Shown here one piece after another: positions 47,564-56,111 of a stretch of DNA of 64,000 bases. The translations under genes and the position numbers were made by a program. The notes below the pieces were generated by a model. That model did not search any database. It was not told where the DNA came from and was given only the letters and a program-made list of their open reading frames with translations. The DNA comes from Avipropionibacterium sp050157065 (GTDB lineage: Bacteria > Actinomycetota > Actinomycetes > Propionibacteriales > Propionibacteriaceae). Location of the stretch: the NCBI GenBank assembly GCA_050157065.1, contig CP189573.1, one strand, 5' to 3'. The number at the start of each line of letters is the position of its first letter. Positions within the stretch are counted from its first letter, which is position 1.

Positions 47564-47603
47564 CGGACCTCACCCGGCCCGCACGGTGTGATCGCAGCGG
47601 CAC

Positions 47604-47638
47604 GGCCCACCCCACGGACACGATCGGTGGGGTGGGCC
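47604..47638 (+). terminator. Terminator after the SHOCT gene
   Basis: Perfect 12-bp stem GGCCCACCCCAC / GTGGGGTGGGCC with an 11-base loop, 40 bases after the stop. No T run follows. Confidence 0.7.
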
Positions 47639-47787
47639 GGGTCGCGTCCGGACCGGGCGCCTGTCCCGCACGGTTCTGCCCGTTGGTGCACCCGTCTCCC
47701 CCTGCCGGAGTGGCTCGGGCCTCGCCTAATCTTGAGGGGGTGCGTCCGCGCGGGGACGCACGATCCTCGAGGGACGGAGCACCGGCA

Positions 47788-48918
47788 ATGGGTCTGATGG
47801 ACAAGCTCAAGGGCGAACTGGTCGACATCATCGAGTGGCTCGATGACTCCCGGTCGACCCTGGCGTGGCGGTTCCCGCGCTACAACAACGAGATCAAGAA
47901 CGGCGCCGAGCTGATCGTCCGCGAGGGCCAGGAGGCGGTGTTCGTCTACCGCGGTCAGCTGGGTGACCGTTTCGGGCCCGGGCACTATGACCTGAGCACC
48001 GAGAACCTGCCGATCATGTCGACCCTGCAGGGCTGGAAGCACGGCTTCAACTCACCGTTCCGCTCCGAGGTCTACTTCATCAACACCCGTCCGGTCACCG
48101 ACCTGCGGTGGGGGACGGCCAACCCGGTCACCGTCCGCGACCCGGACTTCCGGATGGTGCAGGTACGCGCCAACGGCCTGTGCGTGGTCCGCGTCGAGGA
48201 CCCGGCGATCTTCCTGCGCCAGGTGATCGGCACCGACAGTTCGGTGAACGTCGACGAGATCTCCGAGCTGCTGCGTCGGGTGATCACGCTCGCGTTCTCC
48301 GACATGGTGATGGAGACCAAGCTCGGTGTGATCGACCTGCAGGGACGGCAGGTCGAGTTGTCGAGCAAGCTGCGCGACTTCGTCGCCGAGCGGGTCGACG
48401 ACGAGTTCGGGTTGGCCATCGACTCGATCACGATGAACATCTCGCTGCCCGAGGAGATCACGCAGGCGATGACGCGTGGCGTGGCCCGCGGTGTCGAGGA
48501 GGCCGGTTGGGCCAACAACCTGGGCGACATGCAGCGCTACCAGCAGGCGAAGGCCGCCGACGCGATGACCATCGCCGCCGGCAACGAGTCCGGTGGCGGG
48601 ATGGGCCAGATGATGGGCGCCGGCCTCGGGCTGGCGATGGGCGGCCAGATGGCCAACCAGCTGGGTGGGGCCGCGGCCCCGTCCGGCCCGCCACCGCTGC
48701 CCGGGGCGCAGACCTTCCACGTCGCGATCAACGGACAGCCCGGTGGGCCGTTCCAGCCGCAGCAGGTGCAGCAGTTCGCCCAGTCGGGTCAGCTCACCGC
48801 CGACACGTTGGTCTGGACCAACGGGATGGCGTCGTGGACGCGCGCCGCCGACGTCCCGGCCCTGGCGCCGCTGTTCGCCGCACCGCCGCCGCTGCCCGGT
48901 ACCGAGCAGCCCGCCTGA
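47788..48918 (+). CDS. SPFH/Band 7 domain protein with C-terminal GYF_2 domain (YdjI-like)
   Basis: 376 residues from ATG 47788 (GGGACGGAGC upstream). It begins MGLMDKLKGELVDIIEWLDDS, and the SPFH domain covers about 35-250 (NGAELIVREGQEAVFVYRGQL, PVTVRDPDFRMVQVRANG). A Gly/Met-rich stretch (about 270-300) leads to a GYF_2-type module at 315-365 (FHVAINGQPGGPFQPQQV, TLVWTNGMASW). It resembles Bacillus YdjI, an SPFH protein of the PspA/YdjGHI membrane-stress system. Followed after 11 bases by a zinc-ribbon membrane protein. Confidence 0.88.
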   Translation: MGLMDKLKGELVDIIEWLDDSRSTLAWRFPRYNNEIKNGAELIVREGQEAVFVYRGQLGDRFGPGHYDLSTENLPIMSTLQGWKHGFNSPFRSEVYFINTRPVTDLRWGTANPVTVRDPDFRMVQVRANGLCVVRVEDPAIFLRQVIGTDSSVNVDEISELLRRVITLAFSDMVMETKLGVIDLQGRQVELSSKLRDFVAERVDDEFGLAIDSITMNISLPEEITQAMTRGVARGVEEAGWANNLGDMQRYQQAKAADAMTIAAGNESGGGMGQMMGAGLGLAMGGQMANQLGGAAAPSGPPPLPGAQTFHVAINGQPGGPFQPQQVQQFAQSGQLTADTLVWTNGMASWTRAADVPALAPLFAAPPPLPGTEQPA

Positions 48919-48929
48919 CGACCCCGCCG

Positions 48930-50468
48930 ATGTCGAGCGCACCACCACCACTGCGCGGCCAGGGGCAGCCGCCGCCCTTGCCCGGCCAGCGGCAGGCACC
49001 GTCCGGCCAGCGGCAGGCACCGTCCGGCCAGCGGCAGGCACCGTCCGGCCAGCGGCAGGCACCGTACGGGCAGGGGCAGGCACCGTCTGGCCCGCAGCAG
49101 CGTGGTCCTGCCGGCGGCCCGCCCCCGTTGCCGCCGCAGGTCCCGCAGCGCCAGGGCCAGCAGAATCCGTACGGGCAGCAGAATCCGTACGGGAACAGCG
49201 CGGCACCACCGCCCCTACCGGAACCCGCCGCCGGCGAGCGGAATCCGTACGGCAACAGTGCGGCACCACCGCCGCTGCCGGAGTCGGCCGCGATGTCGGA
49301 GCCCGACCTGATGCCCGAGCCCGACCGGCTGCCCGATCCGGGGCGGCTGCCGGACCCGGCGGCGCTGCACCACACCGAGCGGACCCGCACGTACCCGTGC
49401 CGGGCCTGCGGCGGCAACCTGGTGTACGACGCCGCCTCGACCGGCATGCGGTGCCCCCACTGCGGGGAGACCCAACCCGTGGTCGGCGTCGAGGGGGCCG
49501 TCGGGCGGCACGACCTCCGATCGAGCATGGCGGCACTCACCCAGGCCCGTCGGGAGTCCACCACCCGTCTGGTCGGCGGTGATCGGGAGAAGGAGGTGGT
49601 GTGCCAGGCCTGCGGTGGCCACACCACGTTCACCGGCACCCTCACCGCGGTCCGGTGCCCGTACTGCAACACCCCGGTCCAGCGCGACGACCTGCAGGAC
49701 GCCGAGACCCGGCTGGCCGTGGACGGGGTGCTGCCGATCCGGGTGCCGGAGAAGGACGCGCGCGAGCACATCGACAAGTGGATCAAGTCGCGCTGGTTCG
49801 CCCCGAACGAGTTCAAGACCTACCGAACGCTCGGATCGTTCAGCAGCATCTACCTGGCCTACTTCAGCTACTTCACCGACACCACGACGCAGTACCACGG
49901 GCGGCGCGGCGACAACTACACCGTCACCGTCGGCTCGGGCGACAACCGGCGCACCGAGACGCGGACCCGCTGGCGATCGGTGTCCGGCACGGTGCACAAC
50001 CAGTTCCGGGACCTCGCCAGCCTGGCCAACACCGGGCTCGACCAGGAGCGGGTCGCCAAGCTCGAGCCGTGGCCGGTCACCGAGGCGGCACCGTACTCGG
50101 CGCAGTTCATCGCCGGGCACCTCAGCCGAACCTACGACCGGGACGCCCAGCAGACCTTCGACGAGGTCGCACGACCGTTGATCAACGGTGCGATCGAGCA
50201 CACGATCCGCGGCGACATCGGCGGGGACAAGCAGGACATCACGGGCATGCAGACCCGGTTCCACTTCCTCGACTTCTCCCACCTGCTGATGCCGGTCTGG
50301 TTGTTGACCGTCACCTACCAGCAGAAGCCGTACCAGGTGTTCATCAACGGCACCACCGGCGAGGTGCAGGGGGAGCGTCCCTACAGCGCCATCAAGATCG
50401 CACTGGCGGTGATCGGCGGGCTGATCGTGCTCGGGGTGATCATCGCGCTGTTCTACTTCTTCGGGTGA
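48930..50468 (+). CDS. Zinc-ribbon, tail-anchored membrane protein (YdjG-like partner)
   Basis: 512 residues from ATG 48930. Order: Pro/Gln-rich disordered repeat (GQRQAPS x4, NPYGNSAAPPPLP x2) to about 130; zinc ribbons Cys-x2-Cys...Cys-x2-Cys at about 153-175 (YPCRACGG, MRCPHCGE) and about 222-245 (VVCQACGG, VRCPYCNT); a conserved domain (WIKSRWFAPNEFKTY, YLAYFSYFTDTTTQY, HLLMPVWLLTV); and one C-terminal membrane helix (IALAVIGGLIVLGVIIALFY). The pairing with an SPFH protein mirrors YdjI/YdjG. Likely a membrane-stress or lipid-domain complex; exact role inferred. Confidence 0.85.
   Translation: MSSAPPPLRGQGQPPPLPGQRQAPSGQRQAPSGQRQAPSGQRQAPYGQGQAPSGPQQRGPAGGPPPLPPQVPQRQGQQNPYGQQNPYGNSAAPPPLPEPAAGERNPYGNSAAPPPLPESAAMSEPDLMPEPDRLPDPGRLPDPAALHHTERTRTYPCRACGGNLVYDAASTGMRCPHCGETQPVVGVEGAVGRHDLRSSMAALTQARRESTTRLVGGDREKEVVCQACGGHTTFTGTLTAVRCPYCNTPVQRDDLQDAETRLAVDGVLPIRVPEKDAREHIDKWIKSRWFAPNEFKTYRTLGSFSSIYLAYFSYFTDTTTQYHGRRGDNYTVTVGSGDNRRTETRTRWRSVSGTVHNQFRDLASLANTGLDQERVAKLEPWPVTEAAPYSAQFIAGHLSRTYDRDAQQTFDEVARPLINGAIEHTIRGDIGGDKQDITGMQTRFHFLDFSHLLMPVWLLTVTYQQKPYQVFINGTTGEVQGERPYSAIKIALAVIGGLIVLGVIIALFYFFG
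48983..49085. repeat. Coding 21-bp repeats in the zinc-ribbon gene
   Basis: GGCCAGCGGCAGGCACCGTCC recurs in register from about 48983 (about five units, the last ones diverged to GTACGG and GTCTGG), encoding GQRQAPS. Length probably varies between strains. One base longer than the 20-base quoting limit, so shown here as GGCCAGCGGCAGGCACCGT plus CC. Confidence 0.85.
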
Positions 50469-50598
50469 GCGGCCGCCGGGCCGTCGGCTGAACCGGCGCC
50501 CCGGCAACACCGACATGCCGTGTCGACGGTGCTTGCCCGGACGGCGGGTGCGTGCCAGCCTCAAGGGATTGATCCCGTGACGGCGAAGGGTGCGCACC

Positions 50599-52122
50599 AT
50601 GGACGTCTTGGACTGGGTGGTCGTCGGCGGCTACTTCCTGCTGATGGTGGGCATCGGCGTGTGGTCGAAGCGGCGGGTCGCCTCGGCGGCGGACTTCTTC
50701 GTCGGTGGCGGCAAGATCCCGTGGTGGCTGGTCGGCATCTCCCACCACATGTCCGGCTACTCGGCGGCGGTGTTCGTGGCGTACGCCGCGCTGGCCTACA
50801 CCACCGGGTTCGCGGTGTACGTGTGGTGGGCGCTCAGCATCACCGTCGCGTGCACGATCGGCGCCTTCCTGTTCGCCCCACGGTGGCCGCGGCTGCGGCA
50901 ACGGCTCGGCATCATCTCGCCGCTGGAGTACCTGGCCGGCCGCTTCAACGTGGCGACCGAGCAGGTGCTGGCCTGGTCCGGCGCGGCGCTGAAGGTGTTC
51001 GACGTGGCCGCCAAGTGGAGCGCCAGCGCGATCCTGCTGAACGTGTTCGCCGGGATCCCGCTGGTGTGGGGCATCGTGCTGGTGGGTGGGGTGACCATGA
51101 TCTACTCCACGATCGGTGGGCTGTGGGCCGACGTGCTCACCGACCTCGGCCAGTTCATCGTCCAGTTGATCGCCGCGGTGGCGATGTTGGTGGCGGTGAT
51201 GATCCGGCTGGACGGGATCGCCACCCCGTTCACGATGTGGAGCCAGCTCCCGCCCGGCCACGGCAGCCCGTTCAGCGGCGACCTCACGATGTCGTTCTTC
51301 CTGGTGTTCATCATCGTCTCGACGCTGTCGTACAACGGTGGCACGTGGAACCTGGCGATGCGGCTGATCGCCTCGCCGAACGCTGCGCAGGCCAAGCGGT
51401 CGATGTTGTTCTCCGGGGCGCTCTACCTGGTCTGGCCACTGGTGCTGTTCATCCCGATGTGGGCGGGCCCGATCCTGCTGCCGGGGCTGGCCGAGCCGGA
51501 GCAGTCGTACGCCCTGCTGGCCCAGGAACTCCTGCCGGTCGGCATGATCGGCCTGGTGCTGGCGGGCATGTTCGCCCACACCATGGCGATGACCTCCTCC
51601 GACGCCAACGCCATCGCCTCGGTGGTCGTGCGCGACATCATCCCGGGACTGCGGCGGGGCCGCGGCCACCTGGCGGGTCGGGCCGAACTGTTCGTGGGCC
51701 GGCTGACCACCTTCCTGTTCATCGGGTTGAGCATGGTGATCGCCTTCAGCGCCGACAGCTTCGGCGGGGTACTGGGCCTGATCGTGGCGTGGTTCGGCGC
51801 CCTGGTGGGCCCGATCGCGGTGCCGATGCTGCTGGGGATGTTGCCGTGGTTCCGCCGCTCCGGCCCGGCGGCCGCGCTGATCTCCTGGGCGGCCGGGTTG
51901 GTGGTGTTCGCGATCACCAAGTACGTCATCGCCGACCAGATCAGTGCCGTCGGCGCCGACGCCAACGCCATTTCGACCGGGTCCCCGGTCGTGGTGTCGA
52001 TCATCCTGTTCATCGTGATCGGGTTCGTGGCGCCACGGCGTGACCCGGAGGTGGACGAGCTGGTCGACTCGTTGGGCAAGGACCCGGTCGACACCGATGA
52101 GGCCGCCACTGCTGTGGCGTAA
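50599..52122 (+). CDS. Sodium:solute symporter (SSS family)
   Basis: 507 residues from ATG 50599, about 13 membrane helices. Family marks: early GGGKIPWWLVGISHHMSGYSA with the SSS substrate/Na+ region, then DVAAKWSASAILLNVFAG, TMIYSTIGGLWADVLTDLGQF and the second-half SSDANAIASVVVRDI (segments from different helices). SSS carriers use the Na+ gradient to take up sugars, amino acids or organic acids. The substrate cannot be read here, though neighbourhood enzymes favour a sugar or sugar acid. Palindromic copy 6 follows its stop. Confidence 0.92.
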   Translation: MDVLDWVVVGGYFLLMVGIGVWSKRRVASAADFFVGGGKIPWWLVGISHHMSGYSAAVFVAYAALAYTTGFAVYVWWALSITVACTIGAFLFAPRWPRLRQRLGIISPLEYLAGRFNVATEQVLAWSGAALKVFDVAAKWSASAILLNVFAGIPLVWGIVLVGGVTMIYSTIGGLWADVLTDLGQFIVQLIAAVAMLVAVMIRLDGIATPFTMWSQLPPGHGSPFSGDLTMSFFLVFIIVSTLSYNGGTWNLAMRLIASPNAAQAKRSMLFSGALYLVWPLVLFIPMWAGPILLPGLAEPEQSYALLAQELLPVGMIGLVLAGMFAHTMAMTSSDANAIASVVVRDIIPGLRRGRGHLAGRAELFVGRLTTFLFIGLSMVIAFSADSFGGVLGLIVAWFGALVGPIAVPMLLGMLPWFRRSGPAAALISWAAGLVVFAITKYVIADQISAVGADANAISTGSPVVVSIILFIVIGFVAPRRDPEVDELVDSLGKDPVDTDEAATAVA

Positions 52123-52173
52123 GGGCCTGCTCGGCCCGGATCATGCCGGGAAGGGCCGCTTCCGGGCAGGGTC

Positions 52174-52247
52174 GCCGTAAAAAGGGGCGCCACAGCGACA
52201 CAGCTGGACGTGAGCTCCACGTGTGTCGCTGTGGCGACCCTCGACAC
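52174..52247. repeat. Palindromic intergenic element, copy 6 (core inverted)
   Basis: The left end GTAAAAAGGGGCGCCACAGCG is the same as copy 3 except for its first bases. The core reads CAGCTGGACGTGAGCTCCACG, which is the reverse complement of the core of copies 3 and 5. The right arm is TGTGTCGCTGTGGCGACCC. It lies between the convergent symporter and CPBP-like genes. Confidence 0.9.
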
Positions 52248-52292
52248 GGGCGCCGGCCCGTCCGCGGGCGGTGAGGGCGCCCGACACGCCGA

Positions 52293-53267
52293 TCAGTAGA
52301 GGAAGAACGGGAAGAAGTCCGGGTTGTGGGCGTGCACGATGGCCAGGAAGACGACCAGGTCGAAGGTCAGGTGCACGATCAGCACGTAGGTCAGCGACTT
52401 CGTCTTGGTGAAGATGTAGCCCTGCAGCAGGGCGAAGGGGACGGTCAGCAGCGGACCCCACGCCGTGTAGCCGAGCTCCCACAGGAACGACACGAAGATC
52501 GTCGCCTGCAGCAGGTTGGCCTGCCAGACCGGGAAGTGGCGACGCAGCAGGGCGAAACAGGTGCAGATGAAGAACAGCTCGTCCCAGGTGCCGACGGCGT
52601 TGACCCCGATGAAGAACCGGACGAGCTCACTGGTGTCGGTGATGCGGGGCCAGTTCAGGTACGCCCCGGACCGGATGAAGTAGAACGGCAGGATCAGCCA
52701 ACCCAGCAACGGAACCAGCCCGATGTAGCTCTTCTGGACCAAGGTCCACTTCTTGCCGCTGCGAAACGGGAACCGGATGGCACGACGCTTGTAGACGAAC
52801 CGGTCGATCAGGAACGGCACGCTCACCGCCAGCGCGAGCACGGTCCCGATGGTGATGAACCGGTCCCAGCTGACGTCGGCCTTCACCGAGGTCAACGACA
52901 CGATGGTGATGCCAATGCCGATCAGCAGCAGGTCCTTGAACAGGCCACGGTCGAACACGAACGCCAGCACCAGGCTCGCCACGAGCAACACGTGACCCGG
53001 CCACCCGATCTGCAGGCCGAACAGCAGGAACGCCGACACCGACACGCCGACCGCCGGGATCAACGCGCGACTGAACCGCGGTCGCTCCTCGTCGTCGGCC
53101 GTCCCCGTCACCGCAGGGTTCGACTCCGCGCCCGTTGCCGCGGTGGCGGCCACCGCGGCGTCCCGCGCCGGGTCGGCTGCGCCTGGTTCGGACGGGGTCC
53201 GGGCACCCTCATCCGGGGTGTCGGACCCGGCGGGTCGCTCCTGCGGGGACTGGGCGTTGCTGGCCAC
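52293..53267 (-). CDS. CPBP (CAAX protease/bacteriocin-processing)-like membrane protein
   Basis: 324 residues from GTG 53265-53267. The first 60 residues are disordered and acidic, then about eight membrane helices. In the C-terminal half the CPBP layout is visible: WDELFFICTCFALLRRHFP (first motif, Asp-Glu instead of Glu-Glu), FVSFLWELGYTAWGP (place of the FxxxH motif, His not present), and the last-motif His in VLIVHLTFD. Two expected catalytic positions differ from the consensus, so peptidase activity is doubtful. Family members process prenylated proteins or bacteriocins. Downstream of the MFS exporter on the same strand, 55 bases between genes. Confidence 0.7.
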   Translation of the reverse strand: MASNAQSPQERPAGSDTPDEGARTPSEPGAADPARDAAVAATAATGAESNPAVTGTADDEERPRFSRALIPAVGVSVSAFLLFGLQIGWPGHVLLVASLVLAFVFDRGLFKDLLLIGIGITIVSLTSVKADVSWDRFITIGTVLALAVSVPFLIDRFVYKRRAIRFPFRSGKKWTLVQKSYIGLVPLLGWLILPFYFIRSGAYLNWPRITDTSELVRFFIGVNAVGTWDELFFICTCFALLRRHFPVWQANLLQATIFVSFLWELGYTAWGPLLTVPFALLQGYIFTKTKSLTYVLIVHLTFDLVVFLAIVHAHNPDFFPFFLY

Positions 53268-53322
53268 GGGCGCCAGTCTGCCAGTCGGCCCGTACGGCTG
53301 CCGTCCCCGGCCTGTCGCCGGG

Positions 53323-54840
53323 TCAGTGGTCGTGGCGACGGATCGGCGCGAACAACAGCGTGGCGAGGAACCCGACGGTGAGGGCGATGGCAGGGAGCAG
53401 CATCGACTCGCCCATGGCGACCGCGAACCCCTCGCGGAGTGGCTCGGGCAGCGGCCCCATCGCCTCGGCCGAGCCGGCCGCACCACCTCCGAGGTGGCTC
53501 ACCAGCCGCATCTGCATCACCGCGGCGATCGCCGCCGACCCGAGCACACTGCCGACCTGCCGGGTGGTGTTGTAGACCCCGGAGCCGGCGCCGGCCCGAT
53601 CCATCGGCAGGTTGTACGTCGCGTTCATCGACAGCGGCGACCAGACCAGTGAGGTGCTGAAACCCTGCAGCGTCGCCGGCACCAGCAGCACCCACACAGT
53701 GGTGTCGGTGTGCAGCAGCAGCCAGAAGATGACCATCGAGACCGCCGTCAGCCCGAACCCGGCCATCGCCAGGAACCGCGGGTCGACCCGGCCGACCAGC
53801 CGGCCGACGGGGCGGGCCATCGCCAACGACATCACCGCCATCGGGATCAGCATCAGCGCGGCCTGGGTGGGTGACATGCCGCGGGCGAGCTGCAGGTACA
53901 GGGTGTACGGCAGCCCGATGCCGGTCATCGCGAACCCCATGGCGGCGATCGCGACACTCGCGACCGAGAAGTTGCGGTCGGTGAACAACCCCAGCGGTAT
54001 CAGCGGTTCCCGACGGTTCATCGCCTGCCAGACCAGGAACAGGGTGAGGCAGCCGACGCCGGCGATGATCAACCCGGGCACCGAGACGGGGATCCCGGTG
54101 GCCACGCCGGCGATCACCAGACTGTCGGTGATCGTGCCCCACGCGTACGTCTCACCCTCCTGGATCCCGAACACCAGAAGGAACATCGCGATCGCGCTCA
54201 GCACCACGCCGAGCCAGTCGAAGCTGTGGCTGCGCACCGGGAACCGTGGCACGAACCGCAGCGCCAGGCCGATCCCGACCACACCGACCGGTACGTTGAC
54301 GAAGAAGATCCACTCCCAGCCGAGCAGGTCGGTCAGGACCCCGCCCAGCAGCGGCCCGACCAGGATCGCGATGCCGGCGGTCGCACCCCAGACCGACATC
54401 GCCGGTCCCCGCTTCTGGCCGGGGAACAGTCGGGTGATCGTGGTCATCGTCTGTGGTGTCAGGCACGCGGCACCCAGGCCCTGCACCACCCGGGCGATGA
54501 TCAACATCTCGATGCTGTCGGCGAATCCGCACCACAGGCTCGCCCCGGTGAAGACGCCGAGCCCGATCACGTACATCGTCCTCGGTCCGACCCGGTCGCC
54601 GAGCCGGCCGGTGATCAACAGCGGTACGGCGTAGGCGAGCAGGTAGGCGCTGGTGACCCAGATCGCGCCGTTGATGTCGGTGCGCAGGCCCTCCATCAGC
54701 TTGGGCATCGCCACGCTGACGATGGTGGTGTCGACCAAGATCATGAAGAAGCCGAACACCATCGACCACAGCGCCGGCCACGGCCGGTCCAGCCGCGGAT
54801 CCCGCTCGGCGGCGGTCGTCGGGCTGCTGGGATCGGACAC
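53323..54840 (-). CDS. EmrB/QacA-type drug:H+ antiporter (DHA2, 14 helices)
   Basis: 505 residues from GTG 54838-54840. Motif D at the first helix is present (FFMILVDTTIVSVAMPKL), motif A-like GRLGDRVGPRTMYVIG after helix 2, and the motif C antiporter signature GATAGIAILVGPLLGGVLTDLLGWEWIFFVNVPVG (quoted by its ends as GATAGIA and GWEWIFFVNVPVG). These mark the DHA2 export branch. Probable role: export of toxic compounds or a secondary metabolite. No adjacent regulator; the divergent gene is the Gfo/Idh/MocA dehydrogenase. Confidence 0.93.
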   Translation of the reverse strand: MSDPSSPTTAAERDPRLDRPWPALWSMVFGFFMILVDTTIVSVAMPKLMEGLRTDINGAIWVTSAYLLAYAVPLLITGRLGDRVGPRTMYVIGLGVFTGASLWCGFADSIEMLIIARVVQGLGAACLTPQTMTTITRLFPGQKRGPAMSVWGATAGIAILVGPLLGGVLTDLLGWEWIFFVNVPVGVVGIGLALRFVPRFPVRSHSFDWLGVVLSAIAMFLLVFGIQEGETYAWGTITDSLVIAGVATGIPVSVPGLIIAGVGCLTLFLVWQAMNRREPLIPLGLFTDRNFSVASVAIAAMGFAMTGIGLPYTLYLQLARGMSPTQAALMLIPMAVMSLAMARPVGRLVGRVDPRFLAMAGFGLTAVSMVIFWLLLHTDTTVWVLLVPATLQGFSTSLVWSPLSMNATYNLPMDRAGAGSGVYNTTRQVGSVLGSAAIAAVMQMRLVSHLGGGAAGSAEAMGPLPEPLREGFAVAMGESMLLPAIALTVGFLATLLFAPIRRHDH

Positions 54841-54975
54841 ACCCGGAATATAGACCTGTCGATCCGGGCGGCCGAGCCGATCACGTCGTACGGCCCCGTG
54901 TGTAGGCTGATCGACACGTTCCAGCACCGGGACCGGGTCGGCCCGGCCCGCTCGGCCGAGCGAAAGGGTGGATCG

Positions 54976-56043
54976 ATGGCGACTGCGTTGCGCGTCCTGG
55001 TGATCGGCAGTGGCGGGATGGGCACCAGCCACGCCCGGGCCTACCACGCCAACCCGGGATACGAACTCGTCGGGCTGGTGAGCCGTCGCCCCGAGAGCCG
55101 CGACACGCTGTCGGCCGAACTGGGCGGCGTTCCGACGTACGCCGACGGCCACGAGGCCCTTGCCGCGACCACGCCCGACGTGGTGTGCGTCGCCACCTTC
55201 CCCGACTCCCACCACGAGTACGTCACGGCCGCGCTCGAGGCCGGCTGTCACGTGTTCTGTGAGAAGCCGCTGGCCGAGACCGTCGAGGAGGCCCAGCAAC
55301 TCGCCGACCTCGCCGCGCAGCGGGATCGGAAGTTGTTGGTCGGTCACATCCTGCGGGTCCACCCGGCCTGGCAGCTGTTCATCGAGAGGGCACAAGGTCT
55401 CGGCAAGCCGCTGGTGATGCGGATGAACCTGAACCAGCAGGCCGAGGGTGCGACCTGGGACCTGCACCGCAACATCATGGCGTCGGTCAGCCCGATCGTC
55501 GACTGCGGGGTGCACTACGTCGACGTGATGTGCCAGATGACGCAGGCCCGTCCGATCCGGGTCGTCGCGATGGGTGCCCGGCTCACCGACGACCTGAAGC
55601 CGGGGATGTACAACTACGGCAACTTGCAGGTCACCTTCGACGACGGCTCGATCGGCTGGTACGAGGCGGGCTGGGGTCCGATGATGAGCGAGGAGGCGTA
55701 CTTCGTCAAGGACGTCATCGGGCCCAAGGGATCGGTCTCGATCATCAAGCACAGTGGCGAAGGCGAGTCCGACGACATCGACTCCCACACGCGCAGTGAC
55801 TCGTTGCGCGTCCACCACGCCGAGCTGGTCGACAACGCCTTCGCCAAGCCGGACGAGTTGATCAACACCGCCGACGCACCCGACCACGACGGCCTGTGCG
55901 CCGCCGAGCAGCAGCTGCTGCTCGACGCCATCACCCACGACCACGACCTGTCCGGCCACCTGCGTGACGTGGTCAACAGCCTGCGGATCGTGGTGGCTGC
56001 CGACGAGAGCATCCGGACCGGGCAGATCGTTCAGCTCGACTGA
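54976..56043 (+). CDS. Gfo/Idh/MocA family dehydrogenase
   Basis: 355 residues from ATG 54976. NAD(P)-binding Rossmann fold LRVLVIGSGGMGTSHARAY (5-23), the signature FCEKPLAETVEEAQQLADL with catalytic-site Lys (about 97), and the second active-site block VDCGVHYVDVMCQM with His (about 180). Typical of enzymes oxidising inositols, sugars or sugar lactone precursors. Unlike the gene at 5520 it has the normal EKP. AAGGGTGGATCG precedes the start. Substrate unknown. Confidence 0.92.
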   Translation: MATALRVLVIGSGGMGTSHARAYHANPGYELVGLVSRRPESRDTLSAELGGVPTYADGHEALAATTPDVVCVATFPDSHHEYVTAALEAGCHVFCEKPLAETVEEAQQLADLAAQRDRKLLVGHILRVHPAWQLFIERAQGLGKPLVMRMNLNQQAEGATWDLHRNIMASVSPIVDCGVHYVDVMCQMTQARPIRVVAMGARLTDDLKPGMYNYGNLQVTFDDGSIGWYEAGWGPMMSEEAYFVKDVIGPKGSVSIIKHSGEGESDDIDSHTRSDSLRVHHAELVDNAFAKPDELINTADAPDHDGLCAAEQQLLLDAITHDHDLSGHLRDVVNSLRIVVAADESIRTGQIVQLD

Positions 56044-56111
56044 CCTCTGCCTGACCGCCCGTCGGTGTGACCGACGCGACGGGACGGTCCACCCCACGTT
56101 GAGGAGGCACG

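Noticed and set aside
7077..52247. Insertion sequence with transposase
   Set aside because: No transposase or integrase reading frame is present in the window; the elements are only about 75 bp.
52293..53267. Abortive-infection (Abi/CAAX) defence protein
   Set aside because: No defence genes are close, key residues are missing and the disordered N-terminus gives no support.
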